A DNA stretch of 64,000 bases from Amphibalanus amphitrite (lineage: Eukaryota > Arthropoda > Thecostraca > Balanomorpha > Balanidae): NCBI RefSeq assembly GCF_019059575.1, contig NW_024882890.1, positions 1 to 64,000 of the forward strand. Direction: 5' to 3'. Made by a program: the position numbers and the translations under genes. Each line of letters starts with the position of its first letter. Position 1 is the stretch's first letter. The notes below the pieces were generated by a model. It was not told the DNA's origin. It did no database searches and saw only the letters and a program-made list of their open reading frames with translations. Positions 48,764 through 58,309 of this stretch are shown here, piece after piece.

Positions 48764-49580
48764 ATGGAGGAACGGTTCAACAACCTTCTTGAGAGGTTTG
48801 ACAAGTTGGAAAGCTCAGTGGAGTGCAATCAGTGAGCATTTGAAGACCGACACCGCCGGTCGTCGGCTGGTCGACACTCAAGAATGCGCAGACACTCAGC
48901 CGCAGCCGCTCGGTGAGTCTGAAGTGGGCGCGAGCAGTGATCTGCAGACAGACTTTAAGAGCATTCGCGAAAGTCTGGCGAAGGTCAGACTACCACCGGA
49001 CTTGGTGGTCGGTGATTGAAGAGCAGGCGTCAGCAAGGCTGACTGGCCGAAGTTCCAGGTCATTCAGAAGTGTGCGCGGTATCAGGAGACCGTATTGAAA
49101 CTGCTCTCTCAGTGTACAAGCAGAGAACCCGTCCTCTCTGAACTATCGACTATAGCTATCGCACAACTCCGGTACCTGCAAGAAGAGTATACCAACCTGC
49201 TGGTGGCGAACCAGTTTGATGACGGGACGACCAGGCTGTTCCAGACGCTGCAGCAGAACCCGGCAGCTTTCACGCCGGGGGCGCTGGAAAATCTGCAGCG
49301 AGCCGTGTCCATCGCCGGAGCGCGACACAACCGGCAGGTCAGTGGCTCTGGAAGGTTCCGCGGGCGGGGCTCATTCTTCCCGTTCGCTTCTGGCGGTCCG
49401 GGCAGAGGCTACCGCCTGGACGCGGCGGGTCAGCGACCCGGCGGCGGCGCGGCGGGCTCGGGCTCCGGATCAGCTGACTGGAGGTTCCGCCGCGGGCGGT
49501 TCGGGTACGCACCCGGGCCTCGTGACCTGGCCGCCCGAGCGCAGCAGCCGGATGACGTCACAGGGACATTCTCAGCTGAG
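48764..49580 (+). pseudogene. gag-like region of the DIRS-like element
   Basis: A first part rich in acidic and leucine heptads (starting MEERFNNLLERFDKLE), then a helical core, then a Gly/Arg-rich tail with RGRGSFFPF-type sequence ending just before the reverse transcriptase region. The Gly/Arg tail resembles nucleic-acid-binding tails of DIRS gag proteins. Broken. Confidence 0.5.
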
Positions 49581-49598
49581 TAAACCATCACGTGAGTT

Positions 49599-51482
49599 GT
49601 GAGGGGAATTATGCCGCTGCATAAGGACGAGTGGGTGCGCATTGGGGCGCCTGATGCAGTTCTGGACTGGATTATGAATGGTGTGCCGGTGCCTGTGCGT
49701 GACATTCCAGAGCCCCGTGTCTTTGAAAATCCCTGTTTTAATGAACCAGAGAAAAAGTTTTTGGAAACTGAGCTGATGGCGCTAGAAAAGAGAGGTGTTA
49801 TAGAAAAAGTAGCTGACGTGCCGCATTGTGTCTCCCCTTTGAAGGTTGTTCCAAAGAAAAATTCCAAATATCGCCTCATTTGTGACTTGAGATATGTGAA
49901 TTCTCACTGTGATGTGCCACATTTTTCGTCAGAAGGTGTTTCTGTCCTGCCAGAGGTTATGAGAGGTGGTGAGCTGGCGGTCACTGTAGATTTAAAGGAC
50001 GGATTTTATCATTTCCCTGTCCGTGAAGAGTTCAGAACGTATCTGGGTTTCCAGTATGGTGGATGCTGGTATGTGTGGTGTTTTCTACCATTTGGTTTGG
50101 TGGCTAGCCCGTACTATTTCCACAAATGTATTCGGGTGGTCATAGAGTATATGAGAGGGACCGAACGCCTGTCGGTCATGGCCTACGTAGATGATTTTTT
50201 ATTGACGTCAACGAAGAATAGAATGGCCAGTGACGTGAAAATATTTTTAGATACTTTAGCTTCATTAGGATTGTGTGTCAACTGGGAGAAGTCGTGTTTG
50301 GAGCCGTCAAATGTTGTGTCTTATTTGGGTTTCGATGTGCACTGTGCGTCCGAGGGTGAATTGCCGTTCATTACTGTGCCTAAATGCAAAGTGTCGAAGC
50401 TGAAGCAGGATATAGGTAGGATGTTAAAGCGGCCCACTGTGTCGGCGCGTCTGCTGGCTCGCATCGCGGGTAGGTGTATCAGTATGATGGCAGCGGTGTT
50501 CCCGGCCAAGCTGAAGTTGCGGAACATTTACCGTCTGTTGAATTCTAGGATGTCTTGGGACGAGGCAATGCCGTGGTCGCCCGAGGCCAGAGAGGATCTG
50601 GCGTGGTGGCTTACATCGCTGGACGGGTGGAACGGCCGGCTGCTGGTGCCGCCGGCCAGCTGCGACTTGCAGCTCTCCACGGACGCGTCCGAGACTGGCT
50701 GGGGAGCGACACTTTCCACCCCGGTCGCTCAAACCGCCTCGGGTTTCTGGCGGCCAGAGGTGAGCGCAGAAACGTCCAATTTTCGCGAGTTACTAGCTGT
50801 TTATTTTGCCTTACTGTCATTTTGTTCTACGCTTCGTGGCAAAACCGTCGAGATATTGTCCGATAATATCACGGTAGTCGCGCTCATTAACAAGCTTGGG
50901 TCAGCTGATCGTCGCCTGGACGCCATCGCTCAGAATATTTGGGAGTTTGCTTTTGAGCATCAGGTCATGCTGGTTGCGCACCACATTGCAGGATATTTAA
51001 ATGTAGACCCCGATGAGCTGTCACGTATTCCGCTGCGTCACGAGTGGACACTCCATCCGGCTGTGTTCCAGCAGTTGGAGCGCATGTTCGGCCCGCACAC
51101 GATCGACCGGTTCGCCTCCCTGTCTACGGCGTTGCTACCGGTCTACAACAGCCGCTTCAGGGACCCCGGTACCGCTGGTGTGGACGCTCTGGGTCAGAAC
51201 GATTGGCAACAGCACAACAACTTCATAAACCCGCCCTTCCGGCTGGTCGCACGTGTGCTGGACGCGGTGCAGGCGCAGCGTGCCGAGGCCACGCTGATTG
51301 CCCCGATGTGGCCAGGCCAGCCATGGATGGAGCGGCTGCGGCGGCTCAGCGTCTGCCCGCCGCTGCGGCTGCCGCCTGTGACGCAGGCCTGTATTCCACT
51401 GCTACCGCACCAGCAGATAGAGCCGCACCGCAACAGACGGTGGACTCTGTTCGCCTGGCGGATCTCTGGAGAGCCCGGTTAG
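49599..51482 (+). CDS. Reverse transcriptase-RNase H-methyltransferase-like region of the DIRS-like element
   Basis: Open frame of 627 codons. The reverse transcriptase core is recognisable by VDLKDGFYHFPV, LPFGLVASPYYFHK and the catalytic YVDD within AYVDDFLLT. RNase H follows with LSTDASETGWGA, FRELLAVYFALLSF, LSDNITVVALINKLG and HHIAGYLNVDPDELSR. The last third (DRFASLSTALLPVYNSRF to NPPFRLVARVL) matches the methyltransferase-like domain typical of DIRS elements. It would copy the element RNA into DNA if expressed. Part of a fossil element, so no host role is proposed. Confidence 0.85.
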   Translation: MRGIMPLHKDEWVRIGAPDAVLDWIMNGVPVPVRDIPEPRVFENPCFNEPEKKFLETELMALEKRGVIEKVADVPHCVSPLKVVPKKNSKYRLICDLRYVNSHCDVPHFSSEGVSVLPEVMRGGELAVTVDLKDGFYHFPVREEFRTYLGFQYGGCWYVWCFLPFGLVASPYYFHKCIRVVIEYMRGTERLSVMAYVDDFLLTSTKNRMASDVKIFLDTLASLGLCVNWEKSCLEPSNVVSYLGFDVHCASEGELPFITVPKCKVSKLKQDIGRMLKRPTVSARLLARIAGRCISMMAAVFPAKLKLRNIYRLLNSRMSWDEAMPWSPEAREDLAWWLTSLDGWNGRLLVPPASCDLQLSTDASETGWGATLSTPVAQTASGFWRPEVSAETSNFRELLAVYFALLSFCSTLRGKTVEILSDNITVVALINKLGSADRRLDAIAQNIWEFAFEHQVMLVAHHIAGYLNVDPDELSRIPLRHEWTLHPAVFQQLERMFGPHTIDRFASLSTALLPVYNSRFRDPGTAGVDALGQNDWQQHNNFINPPFRLVARVLDAVQAQRAEATLIAPMWPGQPWMERLRRLSVCPPLRLPPVTQACIPLLPHQQIEPHRNRRWTLFAWRISGEPG

Positions 51483-51741
51483 AGGCGCTCGGCTGGTCTC
51501 CTGCTGCACGTGAGCAGTTCCCTCTGTGTTTGGCTCATTCCACTCACGCGAATCACGCGAATTAACAATCGTCTGCGCCGCAGTGGCACTTGCACGAACC
51601 GAGCTCCTTTCCAGTTACTGGTCTATGGCGAGATCATGTTCCATGCGTCAACTTCCAAATCCATGAGCACCAACGCAGACTGACCCCGCCCGCGACCTCG
51701 GTCACGGGCCGGGGTCAGCCCCTGGCGGCGAATGTCGTAAC

Positions 51742-52890
51742 TACGGTGAAATAAAGTTAGGTAATATTTTATAGTTTCGAAATGGCGAATGGGTCAATTT
51801 AAGGTACAGCGTTATTTTTTTACCTTTGAAATCTTTCACACTATTTAGGTAATGCCTAATTTATTATTAGCACCTATCAAAAAAAAGTTTGGTAAGCTGG
51901 AAGACAGCCGTTGCTTGTCAGTTGTTGGGAATTATTCATCGTCGTCCGTCGTCCGTCGTCAGCAGTCTGTCGTCAGTTGTCTGTCGTCAGCCTCCAGTCC
52001 GTCCAGCCTCCTCTCCCACGGCCTGTTCGAGTCGGGCCCGTTCCAGCCCGGGAGCGGGGCACTGAGGGGAGGGGAGGGAGGGCGCGGGGCCACCGCCCTG
52101 GACAACGGCCCCCCGGCCAGACTGCTGGCGCCGCATCTGGGTGCGCTTTTTGCACACACCGGCCCAGCTCAAACAAACAACAGTTGCGAACAAATAGACA
52201 CGGTGTCTGGTTTCGGCGCGCCTGCGAGCCACCGAAACACTGGACACATGGAGCAATGTCCGTCCTCCCCCGCCGAGCGTCGGCCGGCCGACGACGCCGA
52301 CGCGACGGGCCGACGGGGACAAAAACGGCCGGTCACATCCCGTCCCGCCCCGCCGGCATCGCCCCGCCGCTGGCGACGCGTCGGTCACGACGGCCGGATC
52401 CGTCGGCGTCCGCGGCGGAATGGCCGCGCGGCCGCCGGAACGGTGCCTGACACGGCCCCTAATGGCACCGAGCGGACGTTAGCCTGATGGGACGAGCGCG
52501 GACGACCGCTGAGAAATGCGTGTCCGACGGCCGGCTCGACCACCAGGCCAATGTCAACAGCGCGAGATATGAGATAGTGTATAAATACAGATCGGGCCAC
52601 ACACGGGGTGAGACGAGTAGTCAACCGTGTTCAGCAGAGGAATTATTTGTAGGTGAATGTTGGGATGTGTGAGGCTTGGCGCGGCTAATGGCAAAACAGT
52701 TATGCCTACGAAATGTGACGCTCTGACTGCAAAACAGGGCCAGTGAGTGACCTGACACGGTTCCGGCTTGCCTTCCTCGGAAGCACCTGGATTTGGAGAT
52801 GTAACAGTCCCACATTTGAAATACCATGAATTAATTGTGCGATGCATTACTCTGTAGGAACCTGCTAATGTAATTTTAACACTTAAACAT

Positions 52891-52891
<1 letters not shown>
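51742..52891. other. Intergenic with a CpG-rich island
   Basis: AT-rich to about 51900, GTCGTC-rich at 51940-51990, CpG-rich to about 52540, then a possible TATA box. ORFs of 211 and 179 codons overlap in different frames with a 133-codon frame opposite; none has a domain. Confidence 0.5.
52580..52587 (+). promoter_or_regulatory. Possible TATA box (TATAAATA)
   Basis: Exact TATAAATA immediately downstream of a CpG-rich island. No initiator sits at the usual distance and no gene is recognised before the LINE at 52977, so this remains weak. Confidence 0.25.

Positions 52892-52976
<85 letters not shown>
52892..52976. repeat. (AG)n microsatellite joined to the LINE 3' end
   Basis: About 42 AG units, directly abutting the LINE 3' end at 52977. 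On the minus strand this reads AATAAAGGGAT followed by CT repeats, so the array may be the LINE's own tail, grown by slippage. Confidence 0.95.
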
Positions 52977-52979
<3 letters not shown>

Positions 52980-53054
52980 CTTTATTGGCAGACTCTAGGT
53001 CCATAAACGAGGCATCCACTCAGCTAGGGCACCAAGGCCCAATATAACACAATC

Positions 53055-55868
53055 TCAACTTCCATACAAGCTCTTGGACCATGCTTTCCTTATCAAGGAA
53101 GTGTAGGCCAAGTCACTAAAGAATAGTGACAACACAATCCTGTTGGAAGATCGTGCAAGACGTGACACAAAGTTCCACACTGATCTACGATACAGCGCGT
53201 CAAAGCCAGGTAAACACTCCTGAACAAACATATTAGACGCACTGCAAAACCTATCGTAGCCAAGAAACATCCTGGCAGCATTATTAAAACACACCTTGAA
53301 TTTCGTTAGAACAGATGCATGAAAGGAGTGCCAAAGGGTCATACAACTGACATTTGAACAGTAGGTAGTATACAGGTACTTCTTAACGGAGTATGAACAC
53401 ATTGCAAATTTTCGACTCAAAGAATTCGCACGACAGCACAAATTACGGTATTGTTGATGAATTTCCATGTCATCAGCCCTGGTGCTTTTGTTAGTAAGCT
53501 GAAATCCAAGATACTTGTACGAGTCAACAAACTTCAATTCACTACCATCAAGAGTGACAGACGGTACGTACAGTTCTCGGAAATTCCTAGGAAGAATTGT
53601 CATACACACGGTCTTTTTCGTATTGAACTTAATATCATGACCATCTGCATACGTAACACAAAGATCCAGCATTTTCTGTAGTCCATACGTCGAAGGAGAA
53701 AGAAGGACCATATCGTCTGCATAATACAGGTGATTTATGCTACCGTGAAAGTGGCACCCAAAACCACATTGTGCGATAAGCATTGATAAATCATCAGTAT
53801 ACACATTGAACAAAAAAGGAGATAAAATGCCCCCTGTCTTACGCCATTCGACACTGTAAATCCCTCTGATAGCTCATCGCCCCATAACACATGAAATTGT
53901 TGTGATTTGTACCACGAACAGAGCAATTTTACCAGATGAATATCCATTTTCCTTTCTAACAGCTTCGCAAAAAGTGTCCAGTGGTTTACACGATCAAATG
54001 CCTTGCGGGCGTCAAGAAAACAAAGAAATACAGGACTTCTGTTTCGCAGAAAGTAATCAGTGACCTCCTTTAGAGCATATATGGCCAAGTCAGTCGAATG
54101 GTTCTCCTTAAAGCCAAACTGGTGATGGCCTGTAGAAAGCTGGTCAGAACATCGGTTTAAAATAGCCCTCTCTAATATCTTAGAGCCCACACTGGCAATA
54201 GCAATTGGACGATAATTATCCTTTTCAGACAGTTTTCCGGCTTTGTCTTTAACAATAGGTGTTAGCACAACTTTTGCAAAAGAATGCGGTATGCACTATG
54301 CAGCCATGTCTCACCATCATAGACAAACACAAAGACAAGTGTGTGGCACATGGGACCCCAGCATGTTTAAAATGTTCAGCACTGAGGCCATCATTTCCAT
54401 TAGAGCGACCAGATGCAAGCTCGTGAATGGATTTCAGAACCTCAGGGACTGAGAAACACTTGAAAGTACTTGTTTCCTCCTGAAACTGCCCTAAGACATA
54501 CTCTTTACGATCCGTCTTATCCACGCTATTCAAAATGTCTGAAAAATGATCCTTCCACATGTCAGCAATATTCTTACATCCCGAAACACCATCAATCGAA
54601 TGGGACAGTGGAGGGCTCCTATTCAATTTCTTTACCTCCTTCCAGAAAGCAGACAAGCTGTAAGGATTTTGAACGAGTTTATCTGCTAGTGACTTAGCCC
54701 TCATTTCTTTCTCATGCCGAAGACAGAACCGTAAAGCATACTTAAATCGTGACCGCGCCAGACGTAATTGCAGGTAAATGTACCCATCCCTGGGCTTGCC
54801 AATTAAAGCCCACAACGAATAAATATCACAGAGTAAGTCATGGCTGTCTTTAACATATTCGTTCCATCCAGGAATATTACGTTTCTTCTTATATCCTAGG
54901 CACTTCGATATTGTGAGCTCAGATGCTTTTTGTAAGCAGCTAATTATTTCATCATAGTAGACATTAATTAAATCAAAGTGTTCCTTTGTATCTGAACACT
55001 CATCACAGTGCAAGAGATCGGTAGGAACGGTAAGCTGGGCCAGACCGTCATTCACAGCAGAACTGTAAGTTACGATATCCTCGGGACTAAGCGAATCCCA
55101 GTCTACGATCCACCTCATCCTCTGTTCAGTGTCAGAAACATGACACATTCTCATGCAACTGAGTATCGATATTGACCACTATGGGGAAGTGATCAGAACT
55201 GAGAATAGATTGATCAATGGTAACGCTATCAACAAGAGCATAAAACCCCCTCGTGCAAACGATATGGTCCAACCAAGTCTCCACCTCATGGCCATCATTA
55301 ATGTGTGTCACAGTGTTTGAGGGAAGGTACTGAACATCCGCTATCACCAAGCGAGAATCATTACAAAACGACTCAAGCTCTTTACCGAACTCAGTTCCTT
55401 TGACCACATCTGCATTAAAGTCACCAAGCACACATACGTATTGGGAATCAAATTCCTCGATGATCGTTTTGAGCTTACCTAGGTAGAAAACATAACTGTC
55501 GAAATTGAGGTTTGTGTTGTAAGGCAAGTATACACCAACAAAAAGAATTTTTACACCACTAAACGAATATTCCAAACCGACTATCCGGTCATCCTCATAA
55601 CATACTGGCTTCACTGAGAGGCCAAAGAGTTACGCCATAATACAGCTACACCACCGTACGGTCTACCTCTGATTAAGCCCGCAGATGGGTCAATCGACGA
55701 AATACCAAAAGAAGTGAAATCACCGTGAATATTGCAGAGAGTAGCCAGATCCGACGGAAAGAGCCAATGCTCTTGAAGAAAAACAATATCCGAACTTTCA
55801 CATAAACTATGAATCCCACCAAAATTACGTTTAGCCGATTTACAGTTATATGAACTTATCTTCAACAT
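53055..55868 (-). pseudogene. LINE ORF2: endonuclease-reverse transcriptase, four frameshifts
   Basis: Probable start MLKISSYNCKS at 55868. Endonuclease motifs in order: SYNC, QEHW, GRPYGGVAVLWR, VLGDFNAD, LDHIVCT and SSDHFPIV. Reverse transcriptase motifs: DNYRPIAIASV, FGFKENHSTDLA, FLDARKAFDRVNH (catalytic Asp), NGVRQG, YYADDMVLL (catalytic YADD) and YKYLGF. The protein would nick target DNA and prime reverse transcription there. The reading frame shifts near 55620, 55145, 54290-54303 (a 7-base near-tandem duplication, TGCATAG then TGCATAC on the minus strand) and 53830 (one G short in a G run). The last open piece ends at 53055 with FSDLAYTSLIRKAWSKSL. Confidence 0.88.
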
Positions 55869-55927
55869 GAAAAAAATAAAAATGAAAAGCGTAAGCGTAC
55901 GTACAGACCCCAGGATAGAGACCATTT

Positions 55928-56959
55928 CTATGAACGAAGCACTGGTGCCCTCTCCGCAGAAGGATTCAGAGTTTTTCGTTTCTGGAAGAACCGCCGAATC
56001 ACAAGACCATGAGCCCACAGTTCAGGGTCAAGTAAGTTCACATCTACAGGTGGGTTGATCAGGTCAAGGCGATACGATTCGTAGCTGTCGAAGCGTGTCG
56101 GCAGCTTTTCTGCCGTCACCGATTCCGCACCTGACTGCTGTTGGACGTAAGAGGTGACGGAATCCACGCCTGTGCCCGGTGGCAGCCGAGACATAAACAT
56201 GGAGAAGCGCCTAACCGCTGCCACGGCCTTTATCGGTCCTGCCTTCTTTGCCCCGATCACAGCAGGAGACTTACCAGGAAGGGAGGTCTTCACACTAGCC
56301 GTCACCTCAGGACCAGCGACGGCACCACCTGTAGCGCCACCTGCTGGAGCAGAGGGCTGCGGTTTCCGAGCTGGGGGAGTACCTCTTTTCGAACGGTTCG
56401 CAACTGTCCATTCACCCCCCTGAGGGCGAGAGGCTGCACCTTGAGCGACTTCGGCATACGTCTTGTCACTCAACACGTGCGAAGAGTGCTCAGCCAGATC
56501 GCGAGCCTGTCCAGGAGAAGCAGATGCATGCATTGCAACCTCTTCAACGCGCTTAGACGTATCCGCTGTAGCTTTCAGTACATCTTGGATCATCTCTTTC
56601 ATTGAAGACAGTTCGACCTCCATCAGCTGCTGTTTCCGCATCAGCGAGCTTACGTCGATGCAGTCCACAGCAATCGGAGGAAGCTTTGACAGATCCATGG
56701 CGACGAACTTGGGAAGACTAGCTCTGTCACATTCGAGCAGCATTTTAGCAATCCCATCAATGTACATCTTCTTCTTATTTTGTCCACGACGAATACCAAT
56801 TCTCAGTCCTTCATCGACATGATCGCATAGTAGGCATTTAGCGGCCTCGACCTCGTCATCAGTAAAGCTGTCACTCACCAGCTTAGAGATCACATCCAGA
56901 GGTACACTGTCAATCTTGCAAAGCATGTAGCAGAGCAACTCATTGATGATAATATTCAT
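55928..56959 (-). CDS. LINE ORF1 protein, 343 residues
   Basis: Uninterrupted frame upstream of ORF2, separated by about 60 bases. Residues 1-60 are helical with Cys residues (LLCYMLCKIDSVPLDV), about 108-145 look coiled-coil-forming (QQLMEVELSSMKEMIQDVL), 175-240 are a basic Pro/Ala/Gly linker and about 245-330 form a folded C-terminal domain (RRFSMFMSRLPPGTGVDSV, KLPTRFDSYESYRLDL) of the RRM-like type common in CR1/L2 and Jockey ORF1 proteins. Such proteins bind element RNA. No CCHC zinc knuckles are seen. Confidence 0.8.
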   Translation of the reverse strand: MNIIINELLCYMLCKIDSVPLDVISKLVSDSFTDDEVEAAKCLLCDHVDEGLRIGIRRGQNKKKMYIDGIAKMLLECDRASLPKFVAMDLSKLPPIAVDCIDVSSLMRKQQLMEVELSSMKEMIQDVLKATADTSKRVEEVAMHASASPGQARDLAEHSSHVLSDKTYAEVAQGAASRPQGGEWTVANRSKRGTPPARKPQPSAPAGGATGGAVAGPEVTASVKTSLPGKSPAVIGAKKAGPIKAVAAVRRFSMFMSRLPPGTGVDSVTSYVQQQSGAESVTAEKLPTRFDSYESYRLDLINPPVDVNLLDPELWAHGLVIRRFFQKRKTLNPSAERAPVLRS

Positions 56960-57000
56960 CGTTTGACTCTCGGTTTGACTTGGCTATATCCAGCGACAGT

Positions 57001-58180
57001 GCAATTAATTGAAAGCACGTGCCATTGGTCGAAAAAAAAATCAAGTTCGGTTTACCGGGAAATTGACGCAAAAATTAGCCACTTTTTACTTGAAAAATGA
57101 CTTAATATAAATCCAAATTACACGATAATTCAACTAGAGGCTATTTTAGGCTTGCGGCCTCTGACAGAAAACGAAACGCACTACAAGAAGATCTACATCA
57201 CAATCTTCAGCGTAAGTTAAAACCCCAGAAATCACCTTTCCAAGATGGAGCAACGAAAAGCCAACCATCCAATCCAACCGCCATTAGCCCTACGGTGTTC
57301 CATGGTGAGAAAGGCAATTCGCTGAATTCAAACTATTCTCTGAAGCTCCTGCCGCACCTCCCTCCCCCGCTGACCGTCGCCGCCGTCACCGGACGCAGCG
57401 TCGGTAGCGACGATGTCTCTGTGCAAAAACGTCGCGTCACGTCGGCCCCGCGTCGGTGGGGACGTTTTAGCGGCGCTCCAGGGGGGGGGGGGGAGCCCGG
57501 GAGGTGAGCGACCGCAAAAACCGCAGCCGCGCGACGGTGAGCACATGGGTCCACATTCCGGGCACGGTGACGGCCGCGGGGGAGGGGACGCACAGAGAGG
57601 GACAGGGAGATGGGGAGGGACAGGGATATGCGGGAGGGGGACGGATGGACGGGGAGGGCTGGGATCGCTCTCGGAATCAAATGGCCCGGCACACACAGCA
57701 TAAGAGACAACGTATTTTGAATAGGTAATGCAGGCTCCCAATAATTGACGTACAGAACTTCTTGACAGGGGTATGCTAGTGTCATTACCATGACAGTGAC
57801 GCCACAAGATCCATATGATGACCCAGTGATTGTCGTTAAGACTTTTCACTACAGACTTTTCACTATCCAGTGGCGCCATCAATGCCCAAGCAGTGACTCT
57901 CGTCTCTCAGTGACACCGTCACCAGGGACGTCACCTTGATCCTCCGACGATTGATGACGTCACCAGCGGCTATGTCGTTGACCGATGACGTCAGTACGGA
58001 CACGTTCGGCCAGTGCTGGCGTGTGCTCGGCGTGTGACCGCTGGGCAGTGGAGCGTCCAGGAACGGCGCGCTCTCTCACCAGTCCGCCGTCCGAATTTAC
58101 CACTTCGTTAGTTGTCTGACCGACGGACAAACGCTATGTTATCGGCGGAGGTGACGGAACGGAACAGACGTGAGCAGTGC
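57001..58180. other. Intergenic, CpG-rich with G/A-rich patch
   Basis: Possible LINE 5' sequence to about 57300, then CpG-rich. G12 is at about 57480-57491 and a GGGGA/GGGAC-rich purine stretch lies at 57578-57660. ORFs up to 184 codons overlap on both strands without domains. Confidence 0.5.
57955..57993. promoter_or_regulatory. Two perfect CRE sites (TGACGTCA) 31 bp apart
   Basis: TGACGTCA at 57955-57962 and 57986-57993, with a GACGTCA at 57927-57933. The 31-base spacing is close to three helical turns. CREB/ATF-family bZIP proteins bind this palindrome in known systems. No target gene can be named. Confidence 0.35.
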
Positions 58181-58186
58181 TGAGAG

Positions 58187-58306
58187 TACGACTCACATCG
58201 AGTCATGCATTGAGTTACTGGCGCCTCACACCGATTCACACAACTGAGTTATCGACTCACATTGGCTCACATCGAGTAACCGACTCACATCGAGTCACAC
58301 TGAATG
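58187..58306. repeat. Degenerate repeats of CGACTCACATCGAGT
   Basis: CGACTCACATCGAGT occurs near 58190 and 58281 with partial copies between (ACTCACATTGGCTCACATCGAGT near 58256). The unit is itself partly dyad-symmetric (GACT...AGTC). Function unknown. Confidence 0.7.
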
Positions 58307-58309
58307 CCC

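Larger units (their letters stand above)
48626..51741 (+). mobile_element. DIRS-like tyrosine-recombinase retrotransposon fossil
   Basis: Short inverted repeats close to GTTACGACATTCGCCGCCAG lie at 48626-48646 and, reversed, at 51722-51741. Between them are a gag-like region (about 48760-49580) and a long open reverse transcriptase-RNase H-methyltransferase-like region (49599-51482). This order and the inverted ends fit the DIRS order, which is known to use a tyrosine recombinase instead of an integrase. No recombinase part is recognised and the element is shorter than typical whole ones. It looks broken, with a few breaks. The long open frame suggests a moderately young copy. Confidence 0.75.
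52977..57000 (-). mobile_element. CR1/L2-group LINE, nearly full length, inactive
   Basis: On the minus strand it has ORF1, then ORF2 with an apurinic-type endonuclease and reverse transcriptase, then a short 3' region ending AATAAAGGGAT and a CT array. The 5' end is not fixed and could extend to about 57.3 kb. ORF1 is intact and ORF2 has four frame disruptions but few other defects, so insertion was probably recent. The assignment rests on ORF1 layout and motif spacing. No target duplication could be established. Confidence 0.85.

Noticed and set aside
52880-57290. Possible LINE target duplication (CATTAG before the CT array and near 57284)
   Set aside because: Only six bases match and the LINE 5' end is not fixed, so the match is not meaningful.
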